Assembly: GCA_963575745.1 (NCBI GenBank)
Contig: CAUYUJ010000958.1
Span: 77,501 to 141,500 of the forward strand
DNA from: Prorocentrum cordatum
Taxonomy: Eukaryota; Sar; Dinophyceae; Prorocentrales; Prorocentraceae
Reading direction: 5' to 3'
Length of the DNA: 64,000 nt
Part shown: positions 28,779-37,880 of the stretch, piece after piece
Numbering within the stretch: position 1 is the stretch's first letter
Layout: the number at the start of each line of letters is the position of its first letter
Notes under the pieces: generated by a model
The model's input: only the letters and a program-made list of their open reading frames with translations
Told to the model about the DNA's origin: nothing
The model's database searches: none
Translations under genes and position numbers: made by a program

Positions 28779-29158
28779 TCTGTCCTTGTTGCCCCCGCGG
28801 TCCAATTTGCCAGCATGGGCGCCTACTATAGAGGCGCCCTTCTAGTTGCTCGGAAACGAGCCTCACATTTCACGCCTGGCAGCGAGCCGGCTTTGTATGA
28901 CTCAGGTTCTTTGCCTTAATACATATTTGCTCGGTGAGGTATGGCCTGTTTGGCTTACCTCTAACTGAGCCGATAGCCCTTCATCGTTCGAAGGGGCTAT
29001 CTTGTATTTGCGTGAAATGCCTTGCGAGGAAACTCGCCTTACAGTCTGGTGTTAGGCCAGACTGTACGCACTGTTTTCTTTCTTGCAAGCAGTCGTGCGC
29101 GCGGCCTTTGAAAAGCCTAACGGCTGCGCGGCTATGCTCTCCGTCTCCTCCCCTCCCG
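28779..29158 (+). other. 3' non-coding region of the copia element, rich in hairpins
   Basis: No ORF. Strong hairpins: 28817-28839 (GGGCGCCT..AGGCGCCC), 28848-28862 (GCTCG-GAAA-CGAGC), 28971-29002 (GATAGCCCTTC..GAAGGGGCTATC), 29024-29038 (GCGAG-GAAA-CTCGC) and 29041-29064 (ACAGTCTGG..CCAGACTGT). A pyrimidine-rich run (CTCCGTCTCCTCCCCTCCCG) rather than a polypurine tract precedes the 3' LTR. Confidence 0.7.
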
Positions 29159-29424
29159 ACTTTAAGGGTAGCTCTTTGGGAGATGTTATAGTATCGGGAG
29201 CATAGCTCGCGCGCCGTTGCCTTTGGCTCAAGGCACGCGCGCACTATTTGCCCGGACACTTACCTTAGTGTTCGCTAAGTGCTGGAAAGACCGATACATC
29301 GATCTTATCCTATCTTATCCGCCCACTCCCCATACTGAACCACCACAGCAGTGGAATGGACGCTATTTGCCATCCGCTTCCCATGGAATCGGATGCTATT
29401 TGAGTTACCAGGCTCACTTTCGAC

Positions 29425-29425
<1 letters not shown>
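29159..29425 (+). repeat. 3' LTR
   Basis: Direct repeat of 13173-13438, with indels and about a dozen substitutions (for example ACACTTACCTTAG for ACACCGCGAG, and TTATCC for AGACCC). The spliced-leader copy inside (29214-29232) lacks two bases. The right end runs directly into a TTG microsatellite. Confidence 0.85.
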
Positions 29426-29477
<52 letters not shown>

Positions 29478-29756
29478 CGGTTCGAATTGGTGATGTTGCT
29501 GGTGCTTGTGCTGGTTGGTACTGCTGCTGGTGATGATGATGCTGAGGAGGAGGATCATGACATGCTGCTGATGATGATTCTGATGATGCTGCTGCTGATT
29601 ATTATTATTATTATGCTGCTGCTGCTGATGATGATGATGAGGAGGAGGAGGAGAAGGAGGATAATGAGTATGAGGAGGAGGAGGAGGAGGAGGAGGAGGA
29701 GGAGGAGGAGGAGGAGGAGGAGGAGGAGGAGGAGGAGGAGGAGGAGGAGGAGGACC
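29426..29756. repeat. Microsatellites: (TTG)n, GCTGAT-type and (GGA)n
   Basis: (TTG)n runs from the LTR end to 29476. A GCTGATGAT/TTATTA mixture spans ~29510-29640 and an almost pure (GGA)n spans ~29665-29754. Poly-amino-acid open frames here are not genes. Confidence 0.9.
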
Positions 29757-31410
29757 AGTGTAAACCCACGATGCATCAACAGTATTGCAGTATACGCTCC
29801 CTCCAAGTTCCCTCATAGGTCCCATATAAGTTCCCTCTTCACAGGCCCCATACAAGGGTTCATTTTCACTGAGGGACGTGCCCCGTTGGAAGACAACCGC
29901 CTGAAAATTCGGAATTGGCGTTATAGAAAGTGCTCCGCTTTCGAGGAGTTGAAATCTCGCCTTCGGCGGGAACGCGTGGATGGCTCGCGGAAGCCAGCAG
30001 AAGTAAAACAAGGACGGCTACGCCGGCAGATGGTCGTCAGAAGCCGGGTGAAGAACGTGTGCCCCACCAAGTCTTGTTTGTTTGTTCGTTTCGGAATCCA
30101 GGGTCTCCAGAGCGGGCCGTATGTGGCGTCAAATGTCAGTTGACATTCGACATGCTTTCCGTTTGTAATGTCGTCCGTCTCCTCTCCATTATTTTCTGCC
30201 TCCTGTCTCGAGGCCCTCTCTTTCTCATCCTCCTTTTCACTGTTGCTGCCTCCGATCCTTCTCCGATCTTCTCTCATATACTGGCAGGCAGGACAGATGA
30301 ACGGATGATCGGGGGTTGATAAATGTGTTTCTGCTCCAAGGTGCCCCGCTTTTCAGGCCCTTCTGGAACTAGGGTTTTCTGGCCTCGTGAGGGGTGCTTC
30401 GGGGGCCATCCAGGCCTCTCTGGGAAAGCTGCGGCCGCCTTGGGCAAGGGCGACCTCTGGCGACCCTCCTGGACGAGGAGGGCGGCGGGAGGAGGAGGGA
30501 GGAAGAAGAGGGGGTGTAGTGGGAGGAGGGGAGGGGGGGAGGGGGAGGGGGAGGCGGAGGGGGAGGACGAGGAGGGAGGCGTGGAGGAGGAGGAGGAGGT
30601 GGTGGAGGAGGAGGAGGAGGTTGCGGAGTAGGACTCCCGATCCTCTCCTCTGGGCCGCTCCTTCTGTTCCCCCGGGCTCGGCGCGAGGCGGAGGGCAGGA
30701 CGGCGGCCCTGCAGATCAAGCTGAAGGAGCAGAAGACGGTGCTCGAGGCACCGCGCCGCCCAGCTCGCTGCGGCAGGCTCGTCGCGCCCCGGCGCGGCGG
30801 GCAGGCTGCGTCTACCCTCGAAGGTGTGTCGAAGTTCTGTCCGGGTTGTTGTCCTCGTCATCGTTTTCGCCATCGCCGTTCCTCTCGCCTGCGTCCTCGT
30901 TCTCGTCCGCATCCATGGTTGTCGTTATCGTTCTCTTTCTCGTCCTCCCTTCCGTCTCGATCGAGGTCCTGGTGATAGTGCCCGTGCCCTTTGCATGCTG
31001 TCATGTGTTCATCGGTCGGATGGGTAGCGCCCTCCAAATTCGATTCGATTTCACGGTTTCGTGTCAGTTTTTTCGAGTTGCAAGGGGCAGGCGCGGTCTC
31101 CTTGCAAGGTTGCCGGGACCCAATTTGAAGAGCCTTCCATCGGTTCCACTACATGGCGGCAGTTTCATGGCGCCCCGACGCGGCGGTTGCGCAGGCGCGC
31201 GAGTTCAAGCTTGATTTGTGGGCGCAGGCAACGAGGCCTGAGGACCAAGGTTCTGGCCTTTTTGAGTCTCCAGGGCTCAATGGGTACCGTGGTCGCCATT
31301 GGTGGATTTCCCGTTTTTTTTGGCCCAAGCGAGCCCCAGGATGAGTCCAGCGGGGCGAGCTTTGAGGAGGAAGGTTGGCTGAATCGAGGCGCGGGTAGTA
31401 GCGTTCCGCG
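29757..31410. other. No recognisable gene; GGA-rich tract at 30480-30632
   Basis: 29757-30320 is mixed sequence without coding motifs. 30475-30632 is GGA/GGGGA simple repeat. 30640-31410 has several short overlapping open frames, none with a recognisable domain. Confidence 0.5.
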
Positions 31411-31414
31411 CTAA

Positions 31415-31580
31415 CGGGGTCAGCCAGTCCCCTCCGATCCCCTCTGGCTGACGTGGCTTTGGGAACCGTGTGAGTCCGATTCACCTCCCCTCCCTCCCCT
31501 TCGCTGACCCAGGTCAGGGAGCTATCATGAGGCCGGCCAGGGTTCGCGACATGGCCCCAGTTGGCCCGGGTCAGCGCTGA
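31415..31580 (+). repeat. Dispersed ~165-bp repeat (copy 1; copy 2 at ~50050-50230)
   Basis: Shared landmarks in the same order: GGGGTCAGC, CTGAC.TGG, CGCTGACCC.GGT, GGGAGCT, AGG.CGGCC.GG.TTCGCGA, and GGCCC.G..GGCCC/GACC ending at GACCCGGGT/CCCGGGTCAG. Overall similarity is roughly 65-70% by eye. Repeated GTCAGC/GCTGACC words could pair locally. Confidence 0.5.
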
Positions 31581-32310
31581 TCCGCGCCAGTGCGTCCCAG
31601 ATAACGCCACGTGGGGGGCCAATCTCCAGCCCCACGCGCACCGAAGGAGCCCACGGGCCGAAACAATCATGAAAGATTGTCGACAGCCTTTGCGAGCGGT
31701 AATCGTCGAAGACTGAGTGGCTCACGCACTGTCAGGGACCAGGGCCCACGTCGTCACGGCAGGAGTCTGCCGCATGCCCAGTTCGCCGCAGTCAAGCGTC
31801 GTGGTTTCGGCGGCTCGGGTGCATTCACAGGGAACGACTCTGGGATCACCACTGCCGCTCCCTCCCTCCCTCCCTCCCAACCCTTGAAACTCGACATATG
31901 CGGTCTCGACTTCTCGGCCGCGACCCCCATGGCTGCAGGGCGGCTCAATGCAGATGTCTGGTGCGAGACTTATGAATTGCGTATCCATGAGTGCCTTGCT
32001 ATCCAGGCCGCGAGGCATATGGATGTTTCTCGCACGTGAGAAACCGTACAAACCCGATCCACCGCTTTTGGAATCATAACCCTTTAGATTCCAGAGAACC
32101 CGAATTCTTACCCTCAAAAGACACCGCTCTGTCCCCTCCAGACATCTACGCCAGAATCTCACGAACAGTTTTTTGGACTCCAGGGTGAGGCCGAGAGAAC
32201 TCCCGAAAACGTCAGAGGACACGTTCTCGAGAACGCGTCCAGCAGTTGTTCTGTACACTCCTTCATTCCAACCTCCTTCATTTTTTGGTTTTGTGCTGTT
32301 TGATGGTCGT
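31581..32310. other. No recognisable gene
   Basis: Mixed sequence with short open frames on both strands. None contains a recognisable motif. Confidence 0.4.
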
Positions 32311-32672
32311 GTTAAGTCGGGCCTGTCCCTCTACGGGGGATATTCAAAAGTCGTAAAACATAGTCTGGGGACTATTGTTTGAGCATTTTTTGGTCTATTT
32401 TTGAATCTGTTGTGAGTATTCTGTATTCTTCGTCGAAAATTCCCCTGCATGGGGACACGCCCGAATTAACCCTGGGCCTCTCGACCCCGTCCCCAGGTCC
32501 AGTTTCTCGGCGCTGGTCTCTCTTGCGGGCCCCGCGGTGCGAACATGACCCCTTTTCACACCGAAGTTGCGGACAAACCCTGGAGGTTGGCGCCAAGGTA
32601 AAAAATAGTCCCCAGACAATTTTTTGACTATTTTCGAGTCTCCCTCCTGTAGAGGGACAGACCCGACTTAAC
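32311..32672. mobile_element. MITE-like element with ~70-bp terminal inverted repeats
   Basis: GTTAAGTCGGGCCTGTCCCT at 32311 pairs with the complement ending AGGGACAGACCCGACTTAAC at 32672. The arms extend ~70 bp to TAGTCTGGGGACTATT (~32360-32376) and its complement AATAGTCCCCAGACAAT (~32604-32621), with a few mismatches. The ~220-bp centre has no ORF. Length, long inverted ends and lack of coding sequence fit a non-autonomous DNA element. A clear target duplication is not visible. Confidence 0.7.
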
Positions 32673-33090
32673 CCTACCGCTCAACTTGCAGTTGCAGGCC
32701 AGGCGCTTGAGATCGCTATCCTTCCTGCCTATCGGGGTGGCCAGGGGGCCGTGGAACATGGCAACTGCCCGCACACCGCGCAGCTTCTGCTGGATCGCCC
32801 CTGACGATCGTGCAGGGACTGTTGCAGCCCCAGCTGGCACGGAGGCGCGGAGCCCCCAAGGGCAGAAGTCCTGTGCCAAGTTGGCTGTGGGAACAGGAGG
32901 AGGGTCCAGACCCCCGACGCCACGATTTTTTCAAAACCGTCGACTCCTATCCCAAGGTGGGCTTGTGAAGCGAACCTGGCTGGACGCTTACATTTTCTTG
33001 TTCCAGGGGCCATCAGTTTTCGCACGGAACATCCAGAGGTTGTGCAGGTCATAACGTGAAGACTTAGGTGGGGGCGGGCGGGAGGGAGTG
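32673..33090. other. No recognisable gene
   Basis: Open frames on both strands without motifs. The stretch lies between the MITE-like element and the next spliced-leader relic. Confidence 0.4.
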
Positions 33091-33091
33091 C

Positions 33092-33112
33092 TTCGTGACC
33101 ATTTTGGCTCAA
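33092..33112 (+). other. Spliced-leader relic at the 5' end of the DIRS-like element
   Basis: TTCGTGACCATTTTGGCTCA plus A matches the dinoflagellate spliced leader except at the GA/AG position and the first bases, and lacks the final G. It lies ~110 bp before the first retroelement ORF, in the right orientation, as expected if a trans-spliced transcript was copied back into the genome. Confidence 0.65.
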
Positions 33113-33219
33113 CCACTCTTCGCCCCCTCTGCCAGTGTTTGTTTTTCCCTCTCCGCTTCGCATATTGGCAGTCAGGGGAGCGAGACGGCTTCCCCATCGA
33201 ACGAACACCTCGCGAGGAT

Positions 33220-33850
33220 GGATTCTTTGTCCGCCGTCGCGGACTGGGCCGGCATCCCGAGCGAGGCCAAGGACGCCTTGTTCGGCAAGATCGACGCCAG
33301 CCCCGGCGATCACCCGCGCGACACCGGCAACGTCAGCGCGGCTGCCTTCGACACATCCGTTGAAGGTCTGCTGCTCTCAGGTGACGCGCCGGGCCTGGCA
33401 CTGCTGGGCAAGATGCGTCTTCTCGCCAGGATCTGCCGCGCCATCGCGGAGGCTGAGCCTGGCCCGGGGGCCGGGGACCCCCAGCAGACCGAGGCTGCCT
33501 TGAGAGGTGTTCTTAGGATCGCTGGACAAGCCAAGGCTACGGCAGAGGCGGCAACTTCCGCGGCAGTTTCACAGCAGACGGGCGGACTTGTTCCGATGAG
33601 CAAAGTCATCTCCCAGACTTCGGAGGCGAGCGTCAAGCCGCTCGGCAGCGACGAAATCAAGGCGCACTACAAGGTCTTCCAGGGCGTCTTCTGGCGTGAC
33701 CCCCAAGCTCCACGGCGCGGACATGTGGCCGCTCCTCTACCAGGCGGACGTCCGGCTCGGGCGCAGTCCTTCGGGCAGACGCCAGCCATGGACTTTGATT
33801 CGAAGCGCCCTTGGGGCCCCGAGACCAAGCGCCAGCCCCAGCAGCCCGAG
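33220..33850 (+). pseudogene. Gag-like first ORF of dinoflagellate retroelement
   Basis: From ATG 33220: MDSLSAVADWAGIPSEAKDA, then LLGKMRLLARICRAIAEAE and MSKVISQTSEASVKPLGSDE (about residues 128-147), the conserved KxSxVIDQ...EVKPLxxxE element of a large dinoflagellate retroelement ORF family. The expected continuation (MWPLLYQADVRLG) is in another frame at 33722-33760, so a deletion or frameshift lies near 33690. The function of this ORF family is unknown; a nucleocapsid role is inferred from position. Confidence 0.55.
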
Positions 33851-34439
33851 TGAGAGCCAACCCCCGGCAGGTGAAGCACCACAGGGTCTCCGACGGCGCC
33901 TTCACGCACAATCGCATTTGTTCTGTGCAGAGACTTCCAGACTGGGAAGTGCCAGAGCCTTCCATGGAGGCTCGAGAGGTGCCCGCGCGACCTAGCCGCG
34001 GCCCACCAGTGCAGCAAAGTGCCTCTCGCCCGCCCACGGCGCCCTCTCGCCGGCGGCGTGCATGGCTTCGCCGCGCGAGCCTTCGGCGGCACCCTGGGGG
34101 CCAGAAGCGGGCCAGGGCACGGCCGGGGGCAAGGGCAGGGCCGGGGGCAACGGCACGGCGGCGGCGGTGGCCGCCGCTGAGGGCCGCGACCGTCGCCGCA
34201 GCCCCAGGCAGCAGCACAGGCCCTCCACATGTGACGGCGGCGCCTGCCTCCCGAGCGGAGCAGCTGGCGCAGCCGGAATCGGGGGAAAGTCTGTCTCTCC
34301 GCCTGGCCGCTTCTCAGATCCTTTCCACGTCGCCAGTCTCGGCGGCGGCGCCGCGCGCGGGGGCTGCCGCCGCGCTGGGGGGACGCCGCGTCCGTTGTCG
34401 CGTCGGCGTCTCCGCAAACGCCAGGGGACGCAGCATTCC

Positions 34440-34850
34440 TGCTGTTGTTCTCTGGGCGCGTGGGGCAACCCCAGCGGCGTCGACACCGCGGTCAGGAAGC
34501 TCGCGGGCGACGCCTTGGACGTGTTCGACGCGGCGGATGGCGCGCATTTCAACCTCGCCAAGGACCTCGTCTTCGAACGGCTGCTGGCCCAGGTCCGCTC
34601 TGGGGCAAACGCAGCCGCGTTTGTCGTCCACTTTTGCGGCGGCCGGAAGCAGGCGCGGCCTGGCGCCCCTCGCCCCTCCGAGGGGGGGAGCCGCCCGACA
34701 CTTATGTCTTCAGGAATTTGTCGGGCAAAGATAAGGAGGACGTCAGGCTCGGCACTCTGCTCGCCTTCCGCTGCGTGCCGATCGCTTGGGCGATGCACTC
34801 GCTGCGGCTGCCGTGGGGCATCGGTGCGCCTGGCTCGCTGCTTGGCCACC
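34440..34850 (+). pseudogene. Methyltransferase-like segment of the retroelement
   Basis: LLFSG (34445-34459), then in the next frame GVDTAVRKLAGDALDVFDAA (34480-34539), NLAKDLVFERLLAQVRSG and AAAFVVHFCGG, matching the ELFSG...D...DL...V..G....VH..PPC pattern of SAM-dependent methyltransferase-like domains in dinoflagellate retroelements. The PPC is lost (HFCGG). A third frame carries FRNLSGKDKEDVRLGTLLA and IAWAMHSLRLPWGIGAP, where the family has LENP. At least two frameshifts. Confidence 0.45.
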
Positions 34851-35219
34851 CTGCTCGCTGGGGGCCGGGGGCCGAGGGCTCGCTGCCGGGGCGCCTCGAG
34901 TGCGTGGTCCAGCTGCGGGGGGCGAAGGAGGGGGCGAAGAAGCAGCGGCAAGTGCAGGATGCGACCTCCCTGTTCGGCCTCCGCTGCGCGGCAAAGGTAC
35001 TCGCGCGGCTGCCGCGGCACCCGAGCCTGGGAAAGGTCTTCTTTTGCTTGCTTTCGGCGACCCTCGATGCCGCCCCGCGCGTCGATTTGATCATTCTGGC
35101 GCTGGGGAGGTGGCGTGCCTCGAGTGCTCGCTCGATGCTGCCTTGGAGGGGCCCCGCGCCAAGCTGGCGCGCGTTCTGAGCTGCAGCAACTGGGGGCCGG
35201 TCACGCAGGGCCCGTGCAC

Positions 35220-36050
35220 GTCGTGCATTCGCGCCAAGCTGTCGCGCCGCTGGGCTGCAGCTGCCCACGACCTGGGGGCGCAGGTCGCGACCTGGCTCCG
35301 GGGGGGTGCAGGCGCCGGCATGGAGGTGGGCCCACGCCGCGCAGGCGCCGTATTTCCCCGGGCCGGGCTCGGCCAGGCGCGCGGCGGCGGAGACGACCGC
35401 GGCTTCGACGAACTCCAAGACATAGCCGGCGAACGCTATGGCGCAGGTGGCGGCGGCAGGCGCTTCCTCGAGGAGGTGCTGGCGAAGTTCGCGCGTCGGG
35501 GCTGGGTCATGAAATGCCCCCCCCCCCCATCGAGGACTTGACGGCGGCCGTGGGCGAAGGCGCCGCGATCTCCAAGTGCGCGCCGAGGTCCGCGACGGAC
35601 GCGTCGAGCACGGGATCGTTCTGGATCTGAAGAGATCCGGCATTCCTGCGCGCGCAAGACGCGCGGCGTGATTCTGCCGAGAGCCACGCGCGCTGTGGCG
35701 GATTGCCGCGCGCTCTTGGCCGACCTAGATAGAGAGCGGCGAGAGCGCGGAGCTCTTCGTATTGGACTTCGCTGGCGCTTCTTGGCGCGCCCCGCCGCGC
35801 CCGTCGGAGCGCCGTCCTTGCGTCGGTTCCAGCGCGACCTTCTATTGGGTCTTCAACCAGTCGGCCCGGGGGGGCCTTCTTTCTGCCCCCTCCGCTGCGC
35901 CCAGGGCGCGCTGGGCGGGGCAGTGGCGCCAGCCCGAGGCGAGTTGTGCGTTGGCGACCCCTTCTTCGCTATATCCGCGGCGCCCAGCGGTCGCGGGGCC
36001 AGTAGGCGTCTATCATTGTTTTCTCATGGTAGCTCCTAGGCTTCTGCGCA
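35220..36050 (+). pseudogene. Reverse transcriptase relic with both catalytic motifs mutated
   Basis: Pre-RT: LGAQVATWLRGGAGAGMEV (~35275-35330) and FLEEVLAKFARRGWV. RT: EHGIVLDLKRSGIPARARRA (~35599-35658), ILPRATRAVADCRALLADLD, then FVLDFAGASW (~35755) where the family has LDFVDAFW, SERRPCVG, FYWVFNQSARG, and CVGDPFFAI (~35950) in place of YVDDP. Catalytic Asp in the first motif and the first Asp of the YVDD box are both Gly. At least three frame changes. The match is to the RT common in dinoflagellate YR-type elements, not to copia RT. Confidence 0.65.
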
Positions 36051-36079
36051 GCCATCGTCGAGGCTGAGTGGGTCCGCGG

Positions 36080-36530
36080 CGTCGTTTGCAGCTTGCGGGG
36101 GTTCGCAGCGGGCGTCGCAGAGTCCGAGGCCTTGGGGGCTCGGCGCGCTTGTTGGTCGACGGCGTCGCCGTTGCCTGGCGCGCCGCCCCCCTCAGCGACC
36201 GCGGCGAGTCGTTTTTGGATATCGCAATTGGCGACGCCAGGGCGCAGCAAGCGGCCGAGGCATTGCGTCCTCTCGCCGCCCTGCGCCCGTGGAAGGAGCA
36301 CCTGGGCCGCCGAGAAGGCTGCGCTGGAGTCTCGAGGTGAGGGGTGACAGCGTGGCCGCTCTGACCCTGGTGCTTCAACTGAATGGCGGCGATTCTGCCC
36401 TGAATCGCAACGCTTTGGAGCTCGAGCTCGATCTCGACGATTTCGCGCGCCGCGCGCCGGGCGTGGCCGGCGGCGTCGCGGGCGAAATGTCGCGGCGCGC
36501 GATGCCTGGCCGCAGTTTGGTCCTGCCGTC
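36080..36530 (+). pseudogene. RNase H relic downstream of RT
   Basis: FLDIAIGDARAQQAAEALRP (~36213-36272) and ALRPWKEHLGRREG are followed, in the next frame, by LEVRGDSVAALTLVLQLNGG (~36331-36390), ALNRNALELELDL and VAGGVAGEMSRR. The last three correspond to the family's L.VRSDN.AAL, N..AREIAL and H.PG..N..AD.LSRR. The His of the last motif and its Asn/Asp are lost. One frameshift at ~36330. Confidence 0.6.
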
Positions 36531-36739
36531 CGTCCCGTCGCGCGCCCCGAGGCCGCGCCTCCCGCGCGAGACGCCGCGCGCTGGTTGTCTGTGCCGGCCG
36601 CTAGCGCGCCCTGCTAAGAGAAGGGCCGGCCGGGCCAGTGCGAGGTTGGAGGCTTTTTCGCCGCGTGTTGCTTGTTTGCTGAAGTCTCTCTGTCTGCCAC
36701 GGAGAAATAATCGCGCCGCGTTGCGCTGTGTTTCTCCTT

Positions 36740-37880
36740 TGCTGCAGCCGCTCTGTCCGCCGTGCTTCGGCCTCCCTGCTGTCCGGCTCGCGTCGGCTCA
36801 CCGCTGGTGAGATAGCAGTCCGTTGGGGGCCCCATTGTTGCCGGGGTCGCGTCGGTCCACCATCGGTGGTGCAGAGCTTGCGTCGACTTCTCTGCTGCCC
36901 AGCTCGCGTCGGTCCACCATTGGTGGTGCAGTCGTTTGTGTCGTCCTTCCTTCTGCCTGGCTCGTGTCGGCTCACCGCCTGTGAGACGGCAATTCTTTGA
37001 GGCCTCTTGCTGTCCGGCTCGCGTCGGTCCACAGGCGGTGGTGCAGCAGTTGCCGTCGGTCTCCTTGCTGTCGGGCTCGCGTCGGCTCGCTGGTGGCGAG
37101 GCGGCAGCTGTCGGGCTCGCGTCTGCTCGCCCGTGGCGGGGCCGCAAGCCGCTGCGGCCTCCCTGCTGTCCGGCTTGCGTCGGCTCACCGTTGGTGAGAC
37201 AGCATTCCGCCGAGGCTTCCTTGCTGTCGGGCTTGCCTCGGCTAGCCGCTGGCGAGACAGCAGCTCGCTTCGGCCTCCCTGCTGTCCGGCTCGCGTCGGT
37301 TCACTGTTGGTGAGACAGCAGTCCGTCGAGGCCCCCCTGCTGTCCGGCTCGCGTCGATCCACCATCGGTGGCGCAGCAGTCAGTGTCGGCAATTTTGCTG
37401 CCTGGCTCGCGTCGGCTCACCACCGGGCAAGTGAGGCAGCAGTCTGCTGAGGTCGCACACTTGCTGGCCCGCTTGCGTCGGCTCGTTTCGCAATTCGGCT
37501 TGAAATATTTGATTCGCAGGTGGCATGGCCGTGCTTGTAGCGTTGCACGCTCGATGTTTAAATCCACGACACAACGGCGTTGATGGGCATTCTCGATCGT
37601 GGTTAGCATGGGCTTGCGCGTCCTTCTTTTTCAACGTTGTTGAACATGCGATTGCGCGCGCTGCCTGGCTCGCGTCGCCGCGCTATTGGCGTGGCAGCGG
37701 CCCCGCCTCCTCGCCGCCCGGCTCGTGTTGGCCGCCCCTGGTGTCGCGTCGTTGCGCCCGGCTCGTGCCGGCTTGCTGGGTGTGAGGCTGCGTGTGCACG
37801 TTCGCTAACCGGGTGTGTGTGGCTGCGCGTGCGCGCTCGTGTGTGCGCATTGCCGTCTGGCTCGTGTCGGCTCCATCTGA
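36740..37880 (+). repeat. ~58-bp satellite with a three-way-junction fold
   Basis: About 13 units between 36770 and 37480 share: CTGCTGTC, then CGGCTCGCGTCGG, then CTCACC-NNN-GGTGAG (or TCCACC-ATC-GGTGG), then ACAGCAG, then ~15 nt. CTGCTGT pairs with ACAGCAG across the unit, and the CTCACC/GGTGAG hairpin nests inside beside a small CCG...CGG arm. Units keep pairing while changing sequence: CTCAC/GTGAG, CTCGC/GCGAG and CCACC/GGTGG in the inner arm; GCTGTC/GACAGC and GCTGCC/GGCAGC in the closing stem. Degenerate units continue to ~37880 (for example GCTGCC...GGCAGC at 37658-37697). No coding frame is conserved. Confidence 0.8.

Larger units (their letters stand above)
13655..29038 (+). repeat. 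Dispersed 15-nt GNRA-loop hairpin motif, >30 copies
   Basis: Consensus GCNNG-GNRA-CN'N'GC-C. Perfect or near-perfect copies include 13655, 13748, 15077, 15404, 15551, 16043, 16118, 16334, 17045, 19095, 19356, 19596, 19774, 20184, 20676, 20757, 21279, 21814, 21903, 22346, 22962, 23220, 24315, 24825, 26150, 26557, 26818, 27454, 28241, 28848 and 29024. NN values seen are AG, GA, GC, TG, CT, AC, GT, GG and TC, each matched by its complement (one G-T pair at 22346). Loops are GAAA, GCAA, GTAA and GAGA. Most coding copies keep one phase (xGNxP), but 26150 and 27454 do not, and two copies lie after the last stop. Confidence 0.9.
13173..29427 (+). mobile_element. Ty1/copia-type LTR retrotransposon with extra domains
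   Basis: Two ~268-bp direct repeats bound ~15.7 kb that encode, in order: Gag with a CCHC knuckle, a Tpt1/KptA-like domain, a RING-H2 finger, a retropepsin-like domain, a methyltransferase-like domain, integrase, RT and RNase H. Integrase before RT is the copia arrangement. Frames change at about 16.75, 18.1, 18.9, 25.62, 26.93 and 27.19 kb, and a stop separates 22275 from 22315. The copy as sequenced therefore cannot make one polyprotein and is probably decayed. The LTRs differ at roughly a dozen positions plus indels, so insertion is not very recent. No target-site duplication is visible: flanks are ...GCAGTTCC and TTGTTGTTG. Confidence 0.9.

Noticed and set aside
13655-29038. CRISPR-like array from the repeated GGAAAC-containing palindromes
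   Set aside because: Copies are 15 nt, irregularly spaced by tens to thousands of bases, lie mostly inside coding frames, and vary in the stem. There are no regular spacers or cas genes, and the genome is eukaryotic.
36740-37480. Hammerhead ribozyme or tRNA-like genes in the 58-bp satellite
   Set aside because: The three-way fold lacks the conserved hammerhead core, and there is no anticodon-arm/T-arm signature.
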